Assembly (NCBI RefSeq): GCF_000765235.1
Contig: NZ_JPJG01000008.1
Location: forward strand, 1-58,550
Length of the DNA: 58,550 bases
Direction: 5' to 3'
DNA from: Oscillibacter sp. ER4
GTDB taxonomy: Bacteria; Bacillota; Clostridia; Oscillospirales; Oscillospiraceae
Position 1 is the stretch's first letter. Each line of letters starts with the position of its first letter. Shown here piece by piece: positions 45,823 through 54,691 of this stretch. A program made the position numbers and the translations under genes. The notes beneath the pieces were generated by a model. That model worked only from the letters and a program-made list of their open reading frames with translations. It ran no database searches and was not told the origin of the DNA.

Positions 45823-46131
45823 ATGAAATATAAGCTGTTTCGCTCCCCCGGTGATCTGGACAAGGCGGTCCGGAAGCACGAACTGGTTGCCGTGGAGACC
45901 GGCAAAAGCATTGATGATGTGGCAGATGCGCTTATCCGTGCCGTTCGGGATGATCTTGCGGAAATGCCGGAGTATGCGCACTGCGAGACTGCCGCCTATG
46001 TACCGGAACCGGTTAAGTCGTTTCGCAGGGTGAGGCGTTACCGGTATGAGATGATGGGTATTGTCTACCCGAAGTACGCCGAAGAGAACGTCCTGATTGA
46101 CTACGGAATTATCGAGGAAGAAGAGGTATGA
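45823..46131 (+). CDS. Conserved-looking mobile-element protein, unknown (102 aa)
   Basis: Starts behind GAAAGGACGGG. It contains SPGDLDKAVRKHELVAVETG, a helical middle, and VKSFRRVRRYRYEMMGIVYP. No domain is recognised. It is part of the same rightward gene chain; the stop overlaps or abuts a broken tiny gene. Confidence 0.65.
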   Translation: MKYKLFRSPGDLDKAVRKHELVAVETGKSIDDVADALIRAVRDDLAEMPEYAHCETAAYVPEPVKSFRRVRRYRYEMMGIVYPKYAEENVLIDYGIIEEEEV

Positions 46132-46134
46132 GCA

Positions 46135-46247
46135 ATGAGTAATATCATTGAGACCCGCAGGAATCTAAAGAACGTATCCTAAAACATCTGCAATCACGTC
46201 TGCCTAACGCGACCAAAATGCAGCTTGAGAAAATCATAAAGGGGTAA
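46135..46247 (+). pseudogene. Frameshifted miniprotein gene
   Basis: From ATG 46135 the frame reads MSNIIETRRNLKNVS and stops. Another frame continues cleanly as ESKERILKHLQSRLP, NATKMQLEKIIKG to the stop at 46247. Together they would give a single helical protein of about 37 residues, broken by one base near 46160. The assignment depends on the joined reading being real. Confidence 0.4.
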
Positions 46248-46251
46248 CGCA

Positions 46252-46983
46252 ATGGACGATATTATCTTTGAGAAGGATTACCGGGAAACCGAGTCTGCCG
46301 AATACGATAAATGGTGCGATGAGGTGTTTGACCGCGCAGTTAATTGTGGTATGCTGAAAGCGTACTCCGAAGCAATGGACAAGATACCAAAGATCATTGT
46401 ACCGGAGGACAAGAAGAACTACGAGTATCTTCTGGAACGCTGTGATGCGTTTGTCAAGCAACACCGCGGGTATATCAAGGGAATCGTGGACTATCATCGT
46501 TGGCACGCGGAAATCAATATGTTTCTTCCGTTTGCGGAGTTCGATGACTCAGAAGACCTTGCATTTTTGAAAGAAATTGCAGAAAAATCGCAAACCGTCT
46601 GCTTCTCCCCGGACGAAGAAGGTGGCATTCGCGTTCATATTTTTATCAACTACTTTGAAGAATTGATGTCAGCCGAACACAAGTCATACATCGAATACGA
46701 TGCTATTATGCAGGACAAGAAACTATCTGAGTTACTTGGCATACCGGAGCTTTCTGACGAGGAAAAAGAACTCGCCCTGAAAATGAAGGGCATACTTGAC
46801 CGCATTGATGAGGAAACAAGGATTGACCGTACCACGGCTTTTCGAGCCGTGCTTGATAAGATGACAAAAGAGCCGGAAGAAAACTGGTCGCTTCATTATA
46901 TGGCAACATTGCTGGAAGCTCTGCTATACTTCATGCTGAATGAAGGAAATGAAAAGATTGATGAGGAAGAACACAATGAGTAA
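46252..46983 (+). CDS. Helical acidic protein, unknown (243 aa)
   Basis: Starts at ATG 46252 behind AAAGGGG. It is rich in Glu, Asp and Lys and predicted helical, with FDRAVNCGMLKAYSEAMDKI, VDYHRWHAEINMFLP and LHYMATLLEALLYFML. No family is recognised. It overlaps the flavodoxin gene by eight bases, so the two are co-translated. Confidence 0.65.
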   Translation: MDDIIFEKDYRETESAEYDKWCDEVFDRAVNCGMLKAYSEAMDKIPKIIVPEDKKNYEYLLERCDAFVKQHRGYIKGIVDYHRWHAEINMFLPFAEFDDSEDLAFLKEIAEKSQTVCFSPDEEGGIRVHIFINYFEELMSAEHKSYIEYDAIMQDKKLSELLGIPELSDEEKELALKMKGILDRIDEETRIDRTTAFRAVLDKMTKEPEENWSLHYMATLLEALLYFMLNEGNEKIDEEEHNE

Positions 46984-47455
46984 TAAACTTGTAGCATATT
47001 TTTCTGCGTCCGGCGTGACTGCAAAGGTAGCCGAGACGCTGGCTGAGGCAATCGGCGCGGACATCTTTGAGATTGAGCCGAAGGTGCCTTACACGGAAGC
47101 TGATCTGAACTGGATGCAAAAGAACGCCCGCAGCACGATTGAAATGAACGATCCCGCTTCACGACCGGAAATTGCCGTGAAGAGGGACAACATGAAGGAC
47201 TACGATACAATCTTTGTGGGCTTCCCAATCTGGTGGTACGTTGCGCCGACGATTATCAATACGTTCCTTGAGAGTTATGACCTGAGCGGCAAAACGATCA
47301 TCCCGTTTGCAACCTCCGGCGGAAGCGGCATTGGCAAGACGAACGAACGCCTTGCGCCGAGCTGCAAAGGCGCAAAGCTGATGGACGGCAAAGTTTTCAA
47401 GGGCAACGTCGGGCATCAGGAGCTTGCGGCGTGGGTTGAAGGACTTGGACTTTAA
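46976..47455 (+). CDS. Flavodoxin-family protein
   Basis: This 159-residue protein starts at ATG 46976 within the tail of the preceding gene. The FMN phosphate-binding loop reads VAYFSASGVTAKVAE, with FVGFPIWWYVAPTIINTFLE and IPFATSGGSGIGKTNE around the flavin, as in the long-chain flavodoxin_4 group. It carries electrons or reduces small molecules in the cytoplasm. Such genes are frequent cargo on integrative elements. Confidence 0.9.
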   Translation: MSNKLVAYFSASGVTAKVAETLAEAIGADIFEIEPKVPYTEADLNWMQKNARSTIEMNDPASRPEIAVKRDNMKDYDTIFVGFPIWWYVAPTIINTFLESYDLSGKTIIPFATSGGSGIGKTNERLAPSCKGAKLMDGKVFKGNVGHQELAAWVEGLGL

Positions 47456-47489
47456 GGGGCAGACAAATCGGAAGTTGTGGAGGTGCTTT

Positions 47490-47909
47490 ATGAACGAGAG
47501 AGAAAAAATTATCCGATTATGGTTTGATATGTGGATTAAGAAAGCAGATTTAGGAATTGACAATATTTTTACAGATGATGTTGTATATACTGAGAGTTGG
47601 AGTCCTAAATATGAAAACCGCAAAACGGTAAAGCACTGGTTTGACGAATGGAATACACGCGGAAGTGTTCTTGTCTGGGAGATTAAGCAATTTTTTCATC
47701 AAGGCAATCAAACAATCGTGGAGTGGTATTTTAAAAACAAAATGAATAATGGAAATGTTGAAGAATTTGACGGAATATCTTTAATTGTATGGACACAGGA
47801 TAACAAAATAAAATCATTAAAAGAGTTTGGTTGCAATCTTCATAATTACAATCCATATCGAGATAGTGATATTCCCGTATTTCGAGAAGAAAAAGCAAGT
47901 TGGTTTTGA
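47490..47909 (+). CDS. SnoaL-like/NTF2-fold protein
   Basis: This 139-residue protein starts at ATG 47490 behind GTGGAGG. The fold pattern is KIIRLWFDMWIKKADLGIDN, IFTDDVVYTES, then a beta sheet with QTIVEWYFKNK and GISLIVWTQDNKIKSLKEF. SnoaL-like domains act as small enzymes or ligand-binding proteins. The gene is clearly AT-richer than its neighbours, a sign of separate origin. Confidence 0.8.
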   Translation: MNEREKIIRLWFDMWIKKADLGIDNIFTDDVVYTESWSPKYENRKTVKHWFDEWNTRGSVLVWEIKQFFHQGNQTIVEWYFKNKMNNGNVEEFDGISLIVWTQDNKIKSLKEFGCNLHNYNPYRDSDIPVFREEKASWF

Positions 47910-47953
47910 GAGGACTATAAATTCCAGTTTAACGAACAGGAGATGATGATCGC

Positions 47954-48163
47954 ATGAAAATCCTACATGAACTTTCTTGGCTATGGGAAACGCTGGGCAT
48001 TGCGCTTGTTGCTGCGGCTGTCTGCATGGCTTGCGCTGCGCTGATTGGCAAGGCAGCGAAGAAGAAGCTCGACAAAAAGGTGTTGGCGGTCGTAGGAGCA
48101 GCGGCATTTGTGGGCGCGATTCTGGCGGTCATTCTGATCGCCCGGACACCGATGCCGCTTTGA
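47954..48163 (+). CDS. Small two-helix membrane protein (69 aa)
   Basis: Two hydrophobic segments, [18 protein letters not shown] and [20 protein letters not shown], are separated by a Lys-rich turn ([11 protein letters not shown]). GGAG lies upstream. No family is recognised. It sits just before the macro-domain gene. Confidence 0.6.
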   Translation: MKILHELSWLWETLGIALVAAAVCMACAALIGKAAKKKLDKKVLAVVGAAAFVGAILAVILIARTPMPL

Positions 48164-48182
48164 TAGGACGGAGGATAGAATC

Positions 48183-49220
48183 ATGCCGCTTCAAATCGTC
48201 AGAAATGACATCACGAAAATGAAAGTGGACGCCATCGTCAACGCTGCCAACGAGTCGCTGCTGGGTGGCGGCGGTGTGGACGGCTGCATTCATCGTGCTG
48301 CAGGACCGGAGCTGCTGACGGAATGTGAAACGCTCCACGGCTGCAAAACCGGGAGCGCAAAAATCACGAAGGGCTACAAGCTGCCCTGCAAATATGTCAT
48401 TCATGCTGTCGGTCCGCGCTGGTATGACGGACGGCATGGTGAGCGCGAACTACTGACATCCTGTTATCGGACATCGCTCATGCTGGCGAAGGAATACGGC
48501 TGCGAATCGGCTGCGTTCCCTCTGATTTCCTCCGGCATTTTCGGCTATCCGAAGGATCAGGCTCTCAAAGTGGCGATTGACACTATCAGCAGTTTCCTTC
48601 TTGAAAACGAAATGACGGTGTACATCGTTATTTTCGACCGCAAAGCCTATCAGATCAGCGGCAAGCTGTTTGCCGACATTGCTTCATACATAGATGACCG
48701 CTATGTGGACGAACATACCGATAATCGTTCCGAGCGGCTGCGCAGAATGAGTGCCTTCCGAATGGAAGAGCCGATGCCTTGCGAGTCACCCGTCTGCGAT
48801 GAAGCTATTGAAAAGCTCACAGCTCCTATGGCAGTCAGCTCCGAAAAAGCAGCTACTCTTGACGATGCGCTGGGACAGATTGACGAGAGTTTTTCCGAGA
48901 TGCTTCTGCGAAAGATTGATGAGCGCGGCATGACGGACGCGCAGTGCTATAAGAAGGCGAATATTGACCGGAAGCTCTTCTCGAAGATCCGCTCGGACAA
49001 GTCCTATAAGCCTTCTAAGCCCACGGTCATTGCATTTGCCATCGCCCTTGAGCTGCCGCTTGTGGAAATGAAGGATATGCTCATGAAGGCTGGCTTTGCG
49101 CTCTCCCATTCCAATAAGTTTGACATCATCGTGGAGTATTTCGTGGAGCGCGGGAACTATAACGTCTTTGAGATCAACGAGGCTCTGTTTGCATTTGACC
49201 AGAGTTTAATAGGAGCATAA
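48183..49220 (+). CDS. Macro-domain protein fused to C-terminal HTH-like domain
   Basis: This protein has 345 residues. Residues 1-150 form a MacroD-type ADP-ribose-binding domain: [37 protein letters not shown] and [13 protein letters not shown]. Such domains remove O-acetyl or ADP-ribose marks. The C-terminal half ([51 protein letters not shown]) looks like an XRE-related helical domain. It may couple ADP-ribose signalling to regulation. Targets are unknown. Confidence 0.85.
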   Translation: MPLQIVRNDITKMKVDAIVNAANESLLGGGGVDGCIHRAAGPELLTECETLHGCKTGSAKITKGYKLPCKYVIHAVGPRWYDGRHGERELLTSCYRTSLMLAKEYGCESAAFPLISSGIFGYPKDQALKVAIDTISSFLLENEMTVYIVIFDRKAYQISGKLFADIASYIDDRYVDEHTDNRSERLRRMSAFRMEEPMPCESPVCDEAIEKLTAPMAVSSEKAATLDDALGQIDESFSEMLLRKIDERGMTDAQCYKKANIDRKLFSKIRSDKSYKPSKPTVIAFAIALELPLVEMKDMLMKAGFALSHSNKFDIIVEYFVERGNYNVFEINEALFAFDQSLIGA

Positions 49221-49225
49221 GGTCT

Positions 49226-50758
49226 ATGGATAAAGTATTTCAGAAATTTTTGCGAAGTGGTATTGAACTCTCTGTCGTAGGAGTGGAGTGTCGTGAAGAT
49301 AACAACCCTTACTTTTGCACGCCCAAAGGTGCATCTATTTTTGGCTGGGCTGGCGTGGATGGCATTCACTTCTGCTTTGTTCGAGGCTTCGGCAGTATGG
49401 TATTTTCCGTCAGCCCCATGAACTCGGCTCCGGATTTCGTTCATCCGCTGGCAAACAATTTTGCAGACTTTCTGAGGCTGCTCCTTGCTTGCGGTGATTC
49501 GGCAGCGTTGGAACAGGCGTGGATGTGGGATAAAGCCCAATTTGAAGCCTTTTTGCGGGACAACCCTCCGACGCATGAACAGAAAAAAGCGCTATCAGAG
49601 CTTGCCGAGAAAATGAAATTGACGCCTATGGAACAGCCGTGGGTATACATCAAAAAGCTGCAAGCATCCTTTGATTATAGCAAGATCAAGTACACCGAGG
49701 ACTATTATGATGTTGATATGAACCCGGAAGCAGAACCGACCATACCTGAATGGAAGGTCTACTTTGATGGAGACTTCTGGGGACATTCAGGAAAAGACCG
49801 TTCCGGAACGGAACTCCGGTTGAATAAGCAATTTGACTGGGCAGGACATCATTGGGTTATTCCTGCGGCGTATTCTTGCAGCAAGGGACTCGTCATGGAC
49901 TTTTGTATGCGCACCCCAGAGGATGACATCCGCAAGTTCATGACGAAATGGGATTTGCACCCCGAAAACGACTCCTGCGAATACTTCACGCAGGAGCAGC
50001 AAATGCAAATTGATTTAGACAATCCGCTTTGCCTTGACTTTATTCCTCGTTTGGAATTGAACGGGAAAACAATGCGAATCTCCCACGGCTGCTCGGTGGT
50101 TTATAATCCGTGTTTGCCGGATGGGATGATCAATGAATTGGAAGCAAAGTGGGCGTTGGAACACTATGACTTGGATATATCCTATGGATGGATGATTTTT
50201 CGGGCAGCTTTTCCGTGGGCAAGCAAACGCCGTACTGAAATAAAATCTCTCTCCTTTACGATGGAGCAGCGGTCATGCCGTGTCCCAGGACCACATTTCA
50301 AGACACACGCTCCCGGCGATTCGTTTTCTTTCACCCATCCGGTCAGCGGCACAAAATACACATTAACCGTACAGGAATTGGAGCGGCAGACAATTTCCGA
50401 AAAGCGTTTCGGCTCTGACCGCTGGTTTTATCCGACGCATTTTACCGCCATGAGCTATACGCTTTCTCCTGAACCGGACAGCGATATTTCGATCTGTGAT
50501 TGTGCTGAGGGGGACAAGCCTTTGGAAATTGCGCCATGCTCTGACCGCTATGCACCGGAGGCACGAAACGATATGGCTTGTATCGGCATTATCGGCGGCG
50601 CGGACGGTCCAACCGCAATCGTATGTGGAGGCAGCTCGAAAGAAAAACTCCATGCAGCTTGTTCCGCTCTACACTTTGAGCCGGTGGAGGGTGATATTGA
50701 ATGGCGTATCGTATTCAACATCAAAAACTCCAATGAAATGTCATTAGAGCTAATCTGA
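49226..50758 (+). CDS. Large soluble protein of unknown function with a GGADGPTAI motif
   Basis: This 510-residue protein lies five bases after the macro-domain gene. The N-terminal part has GWAGVDGIHFCFVRGFGSMV and a SMI1-like feel (DFADFLRLLLACGDSAALEQ), but this is not firm. Near the C-terminus it carries CIGIIGGADGPTAIVCGG. That is the Na+-binding signature of sodium-pumping decarboxylase beta subunits, here without any membrane helices. The middle has many Trp/Tyr/His residues. Its function is unknown; co-localisation with the macro protein suggests linkage. Confidence 0.6.
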   Translation: MDKVFQKFLRSGIELSVVGVECREDNNPYFCTPKGASIFGWAGVDGIHFCFVRGFGSMVFSVSPMNSAPDFVHPLANNFADFLRLLLACGDSAALEQAWMWDKAQFEAFLRDNPPTHEQKKALSELAEKMKLTPMEQPWVYIKKLQASFDYSKIKYTEDYYDVDMNPEAEPTIPEWKVYFDGDFWGHSGKDRSGTELRLNKQFDWAGHHWVIPAAYSCSKGLVMDFCMRTPEDDIRKFMTKWDLHPENDSCEYFTQEQQMQIDLDNPLCLDFIPRLELNGKTMRISHGCSVVYNPCLPDGMINELEAKWALEHYDLDISYGWMIFRAAFPWASKRRTEIKSLSFTMEQRSCRVPGPHFKTHAPGDSFSFTHPVSGTKYTLTVQELERQTISEKRFGSDRWFYPTHFTAMSYTLSPEPDSDISICDCAEGDKPLEIAPCSDRYAPEARNDMACIGIIGGADGPTAIVCGGSSKEKLHAACSALHFEPVEGDIEWRIVFNIKNSNEMSLELI

Positions 50759-50780
50759 GAAGAAATCGGAGGCGCAGAAG

Positions 50781-52289
50781 ATGAAGCAGCGCATATACAT
50801 TGCAATCGACCTGAAATCTTTCTATGCCTCCGTGGAATGCCGGGAGCGTGGCTTAGATCCTCTGGACACAAACCTCGTTGTCGCAGACGAAAGCCGGACG
50901 GATAAGACCATCTGCCTTGCCGTCACGCCCTCCCTCAAGAACTATGGCATCTCCGGGCGTGGACGGCTGTTTGAAGTCAAGCAGCGTGTGAAGGAAGCGA
51001 ATGCCGGACGGCAGCACGACGCGCCGGGACACAGATTAGATGGCTCATCGCACTTCTTCTCGGAGCTGCAAGCAGACCCTTCTCTGGCGATTGACTTCAT
51101 CATTGCGCCGCCTCGAATGGCGTACTACATGGAGTACAGCACCCGCATCTATCAGATTTATCTCAAGTATATTGCCCCGGAAGATATTGTAGTCTACTCC
51201 ATCGACGAAGTGTTCATGGATGTGACGGACTACCTGAATACTTACAAGCTCTCGGCACATGACCTCGCCATGAAGATCATCCTCGATGTGCTTGAAACAA
51301 CCGGCATCACAGCAACCGCAGGAATCGGCACGAATCTTTTCCTCTGCAAAGTGGCAATGGACATTGTGGCGAAGCACATCCCCGCCGACAAGAACGGCGT
51401 CCGAATAGCCGAACTGGATGAAATGAAATTCCGGCGTGAGCTTTGGGTGCATCAACCCCTCACGGACTTCTGGCGCGTGGGTCGGGGCATTGCGAAGAAA
51501 CTTGAGCAGAATGGGATGTTCACAATGGGCGATGTCGCCCTCTGTTCAGAGCGGAACGAGGACTTGCTTTACAAGCTGTTCGGCAAGAATGCGGAACTAC
51601 TCATCGACCATGCGTGGGGTTGGGAACCTACGACCATTGAAGCGATCAAGGCGTACCGTCCCAGCTCCAACAGCATCAGTTCCGGTCAGGTATTGCACTG
51701 CCCATACGAGACGGATAAAGCAAAGCTGGTTGTCCGGGAAATGACGGACTTGCTTGTGCTGGACTTGGTGGACAAGGGGCTTGTCACCGACCAGATGGTT
51801 CTCACAGTTGGCTACGACATCGAGAACCTAACCGATCCGGCACGACGGGCAAAGTATCACGGCGCGGTTGAGACAGATCATTATGGAAGGCAGATTCCGA
51901 AACAGGCGCACGGCTCTATCAACCTCGACGGTCACACATCATCTACGCGCAAAATAATGTGTGCTGTGTCAGAACTCTTCGACCGGATCGTGGACAAGAA
52001 TCTGCTTGTCCGCCGTATGTATGTTGTGGCAAATCATGTCCTGCCGGAAGCGGACGCGCCGAAGAAAAATAACGGTGCTGTCCAGCTTGACCTCTTCACC
52101 GACTATGCCGCAGAAGAGGAAAAACAGAAAGCCGAAGACGCCGCTTTGGAGCGTGAGCGGAAGATACAAGCCGCCACGCTTGCCATCAAGAAGAAGTATG
52201 GAAAGAACGCCATCCTCAAGGCAATGAATCTTGAAGAAGGTGCAACCGCGAAAGACCGCAATGCGCAGATTGGAGGGCATAAGGCGTGA
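50781..52289 (+). CDS. Y-family DNA polymerase (UmuC/DinB type)
   Basis: This 502-residue translesion polymerase has the catalytic metal site YIAIDLKSFYASVECRE and VYSIDEVFMDVT. The fingers/palm hallmark is TATAGIGTNLFLCKVAMDI, and the thumb is FWRVGRGIAKKLEQNGM. A beta-clamp-binding motif QLDLF lies near the C-terminus (GAVQLDLFTD). It copies damaged DNA at the cost of mutation. It overlaps the YolD-like gene by four bases, the usual pairing in Firmicutes. Confidence 0.93.
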   Translation: MKQRIYIAIDLKSFYASVECRERGLDPLDTNLVVADESRTDKTICLAVTPSLKNYGISGRGRLFEVKQRVKEANAGRQHDAPGHRLDGSSHFFSELQADPSLAIDFIIAPPRMAYYMEYSTRIYQIYLKYIAPEDIVVYSIDEVFMDVTDYLNTYKLSAHDLAMKIILDVLETTGITATAGIGTNLFLCKVAMDIVAKHIPADKNGVRIAELDEMKFRRELWVHQPLTDFWRVGRGIAKKLEQNGMFTMGDVALCSERNEDLLYKLFGKNAELLIDHAWGWEPTTIEAIKAYRPSSNSISSGQVLHCPYETDKAKLVVREMTDLLVLDLVDKGLVTDQMVLTVGYDIENLTDPARRAKYHGAVETDHYGRQIPKQAHGSINLDGHTSSTRKIMCAVSELFDRIVDKNLLVRRMYVVANHVLPEADAPKKNNGAVQLDLFTDYAAEEEKQKAEDAALERERKIQAATLAIKKKYGKNAILKAMNLEEGATAKDRNAQIGGHKA

Positions 52290-52708
52290 ACGGAAAATAC
52301 GACGAGATCATGGGACTTCCTCACCACGTCTCCAAGACCCGACCGCAGATGCCAATGTCAGATCGTGCAGCGCAGTTTGCTCCCTTCGCTGCCCTCACCG
52401 GCTACGATGCTGCAATCAAAGAAACCGGACGTCTGACTGACGAAAGGATTGAGCTTGATGAGGGAGCCTTGACCGCTTTGAACATGAGGTATCAGCTTCT
52501 CATGGATGCCCTTGATGAAGAGCCGGAGGTTGAAATAACCTACTTCAAACCTGATGAGCGCAAAGCTGGCGGTGCGTATGTAACTGCAACCGGCGCAGTC
52601 ATAAAGGTTGATGACTTTGAGCGCCTAATTACCATGCAGGACGGCACGAAGATTCCGATGGATGACATCCTAAGCATTGACGGAGAGCTGTTCTTGTCCT
52701 TAGAATAA
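52286..52708 (+). CDS. YolD-like protein
   Basis: This 140-residue protein overlaps the polymerase stop (GTGAACGG). The diagnostic opening KYDEIMGLPHHVSKTRPQMP, SDRAAQFAPFAAL is typical of YolD-like proteins, the usual partner of Y-family polymerases on mobile elements. The start codon is GTG 52286. Its biochemical role is not established. Confidence 0.88.
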   Translation: MNGKYDEIMGLPHHVSKTRPQMPMSDRAAQFAPFAALTGYDAAIKETGRLTDERIELDEGALTALNMRYQLLMDALDEEPEVEITYFKPDERKAGGAYVTATGAVIKVDDFERLITMQDGTKIPMDDILSIDGELFLSLE

Positions 52709-52809
52709 TGTCGCTTGCCATGCGACCAAATGAAGTGAATACCGAAGTACAATATGACTGTAAGGTGAGACGCCAAGCAGTCATATTTTTATATGCGGAG
52801 GTACTGAAC

Positions 52810-53466
52810 ATGAGAAAGAACTTGACGGAGATCGTATTCATCCTTGATCGCAGCGGCTCTATGAGCGGACTGGAAACAGACACCATCGGAGGATTCAACT
52901 CCATGATTGAAAAGCAGAAAAAAGAGAATGGCGAGGCATTGATCTCTACCGTTCTCTTTGACAACGTGAGCGAGGTTATCCATGACCGTGTGCCGGTTCA
53001 GAAGGTGGAGCCGATGACCGACGGGGACTATTCCGTTCGCGGATGTACTGCCCTTCTGGATGCTATCGGCGGAGCAATTCATCACATTGGGAATGTCCAC
53101 AAGTACGCAAGAAATGAGGATGTCCCTGAACATACGCTGTTCGTCATCACAACGGACGGCATGGAGAATGCAAGCCGCCGTTATGACAGCGAGACAGTTA
53201 AGAAAATGATCGAGCGGCAGAAGGAAAAGTACGGCTGGGAGTTTCTATTCCTCGGCGCAAATATTGACGCAGTTGAAACGGCAAAGCACTTCGGTATTGG
53301 AGCAGACCGAGCGGTCAATTACCACTCTGACCGCGAGGGAACGCAACTCAACTACGAAGTTCTGAGCGAAGCGGTTTCCGCTGTCCGATGCAGCGTACCG
53401 CTGGGTACGAATTGGAAAAAACGTATTGATGAGGACTTCAATTCCAGAAAGGACGGGAGAAAGTAA
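52810..53466 (+). CDS. Cytoplasmic VWA-domain protein
   Basis: This 218-residue protein starts at ATG 52810 behind GGAGG; upstream in-frame sequence has no ribosome site. The metal site is intact: VFILDRSGSMSGLETD, the Thr in SVRGCTALLDAI, and VITTDGMENASRR. There is no signal peptide, so it works inside the cell as a protein-protein adaptor. It shares the final base of its stop with the start of the SIMPL gene. Confidence 0.88.
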   Translation: MRKNLTEIVFILDRSGSMSGLETDTIGGFNSMIEKQKKENGEALISTVLFDNVSEVIHDRVPVQKVEPMTDGDYSVRGCTALLDAIGGAIHHIGNVHKYARNEDVPEHTLFVITTDGMENASRRYDSETVKKMIERQKEKYGWEFLFLGANIDAVETAKHFGIGADRAVNYHSDREGTQLNYEVLSEAVSAVRCSVPLGTNWKKRIDEDFNSRKDGRK

Positions 53467-54125
53467 TGAGAACAATCACCGTAAAAGGGACAGGCAATGT
53501 CTCCGCAAGACCGGATTACATCATCCTATCCCTGAACATTGAAGTCTTATCTGAAACCTATGACCGCGCAATGTCGGAAGCTGCCGAGAGAATCGAAAGA
53601 CTGCAAGGTGCCGCAGTCCGCGTTGGGTATCGCAAGGAAGACCTGAAGACCACGAGCTTTGATGTCCAGACAAGGTACGAGAATGTCAAGGATCGGCAAG
53701 GAAATTACAAGCGAGAGTTTGCCGGATATGCTTGCAGCTATCGCTTGAAACTTGCCTTTGACTTTGACAGCAAGCAGCTTGCAAAGGTCATTTCTGCGAT
53801 TGCGGATTGTGGGGCGCAACCAGAACTCAGCATTGCGTTCACCGTGAAAAACCCGGCAAGAGTCAGCGAAGAGCTGCTGATCAATGCGACGGAGAACGCC
53901 AGGGCAAAGGCGGAGATTCTTTGCAAAGCATCAGGCAGTACGCTTGGGCAGCTACTCAATATCGACTACAACTGGGGCGAACTCAATGTGTATTCCAGAA
54001 CAAGCTATGAGGTCGAAGACTGCATTCAGCCTCTTATGGCGATGAGTAAATGCGCTGCGCCAGAGATCGAGCCGGACGATATTGACGTGTCGGACACCGT
54101 GGCTTTCACATGGGAAATCCAATGA
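53466..54125 (+). CDS. SIMPL-domain (DUF541) protein
   Basis: This 219-residue protein shows the SIMPL pattern from the start: ITVKGTGNVSARPDYIILSL and TTSFDVQTRYENVKD. AYCSYRLKLAFDFDSKQ-like strands and RVSEELLINATENARAKAEI follow. Most SIMPL proteins carry a signal peptide, but none is seen here. Function is poorly known. It is the last gene of the cargo chain before the oriT-like region. Confidence 0.85.
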   Translation: MRTITVKGTGNVSARPDYIILSLNIEVLSETYDRAMSEAAERIERLQGAAVRVGYRKEDLKTTSFDVQTRYENVKDRQGNYKREFAGYACSYRLKLAFDFDSKQLAKVISAIADCGAQPELSIAFTVKNPARVSEELLINATENARAKAEILCKASGSTLGQLLNIDYNWGELNVYSRTSYEVEDCIQPLMAMSKCAAPEIEPDDIDVSDTVAFTWEIQ

Positions 54126-54147
54126 TTTTTTGACTTTTTTGAAATCC

Positions 54148-54189
54148 GGTACTCAACAAACGCTCTTATTGTGTCCGTTGTAAAGTGAA
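54148..54189 (+). repeat. 42-nt inverted repeat, right copy
   Basis: GGTACTCAACAAACG, a 10-base centre (CTCTTATTGT), GTCCGTTGTAAAGTGAA, following the SIMPL stop codon. It pairs with 41675-41716 on the other strand. Confidence 0.85.
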
Positions 54190-54199
54190 GGGACATTTC

Positions 54200-54345
54200 A
54201 CGGAGGAATCTTCGGGGAATACGATTTTGGGAGATTAGCAAGCAAATCCGGTGAGTACCCACCGGAGAAAAATCAGTTAAGGGGACCCTGCCCTTAACAT
54301 TAGATTTTTGCTTGTTGGGATAGTCCCAAACCCTTCTAATCTTTA
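54200..54345 (+). other. Probable origin of transfer (oriT)
   Basis: A cluster of inverted repeats directly before mobC and the relaxase: CCGGTG/CACCGG (54248-54265), GTTAAGGG/CCCTTAAC (54276-54298) around GACCCTGC, and TTGGGA/TCCCAA (54315-54329). MOBP relaxases nick near CCTG-type sequences beside such repeats, so GACCCTGC (about 54284-54291) is a possible nick region. This is inferred from position and structure. Confidence 0.5.
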
Positions 54346-54361
54346 CGACGGAGGGCGCAGC

Positions 54362-54691
54362 ATGGTACGAAGAACACGAGACATTCAGAAGAAGATTTGG
54401 CTGACACCACAGGAAGAACGAACGATTGCAAAGAAGATGGAAATGATCGGCACGGAGAACTTCGGTGCGTATGCAAGGAAGATGCTGATCGACGGCTACA
54501 TCATCGTCGTGGACTACACGGAGCAGAAAAAGCTCGCCGCCGAAATCAACAAGATCGGCGTGAACATCAATACCGTCTGCCGCAGGATCAACTCGACGGG
54601 ACGATTCTATCAGGACGATATTGACGAGCTGAAAGAAAAGATGGACGCGGTATGGCAGTTACTAAAATCAAAGCAATCCGAGGAACTTTGA
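54362..54691 (+). CDS. mobC: MobC-like relaxosome protein
   Basis: This 109-residue protein starts at ATG 54362 behind GGAGGG. It has the MobC pattern IWLTPQEERTIAKKMEMIGT, FGAYARKMLIDGYIIVVDY, then EINKIGVNINTVCRRINST. MobC proteins bind oriT and help the relaxase nick. The gene overlaps the relaxase start by 40 bases in another frame, the standard arrangement. Confidence 0.85.
   Translation: MVRRTRDIQKKIWLTPQEERTIAKKMEMIGTENFGAYARKMLIDGYIIVVDYTEQKKLAAEINKIGVNINTVCRRINSTGRFYQDDIDELKEKMDAVWQLLKSKQSEEL

Noticed and set aside
49226-50758. Annotating this gene as a sodium-pumping decarboxylase beta subunit
   Set aside because: Only the GGADGPTAI motif fits. The protein has no transmembrane helices and no decarboxylase partner genes.
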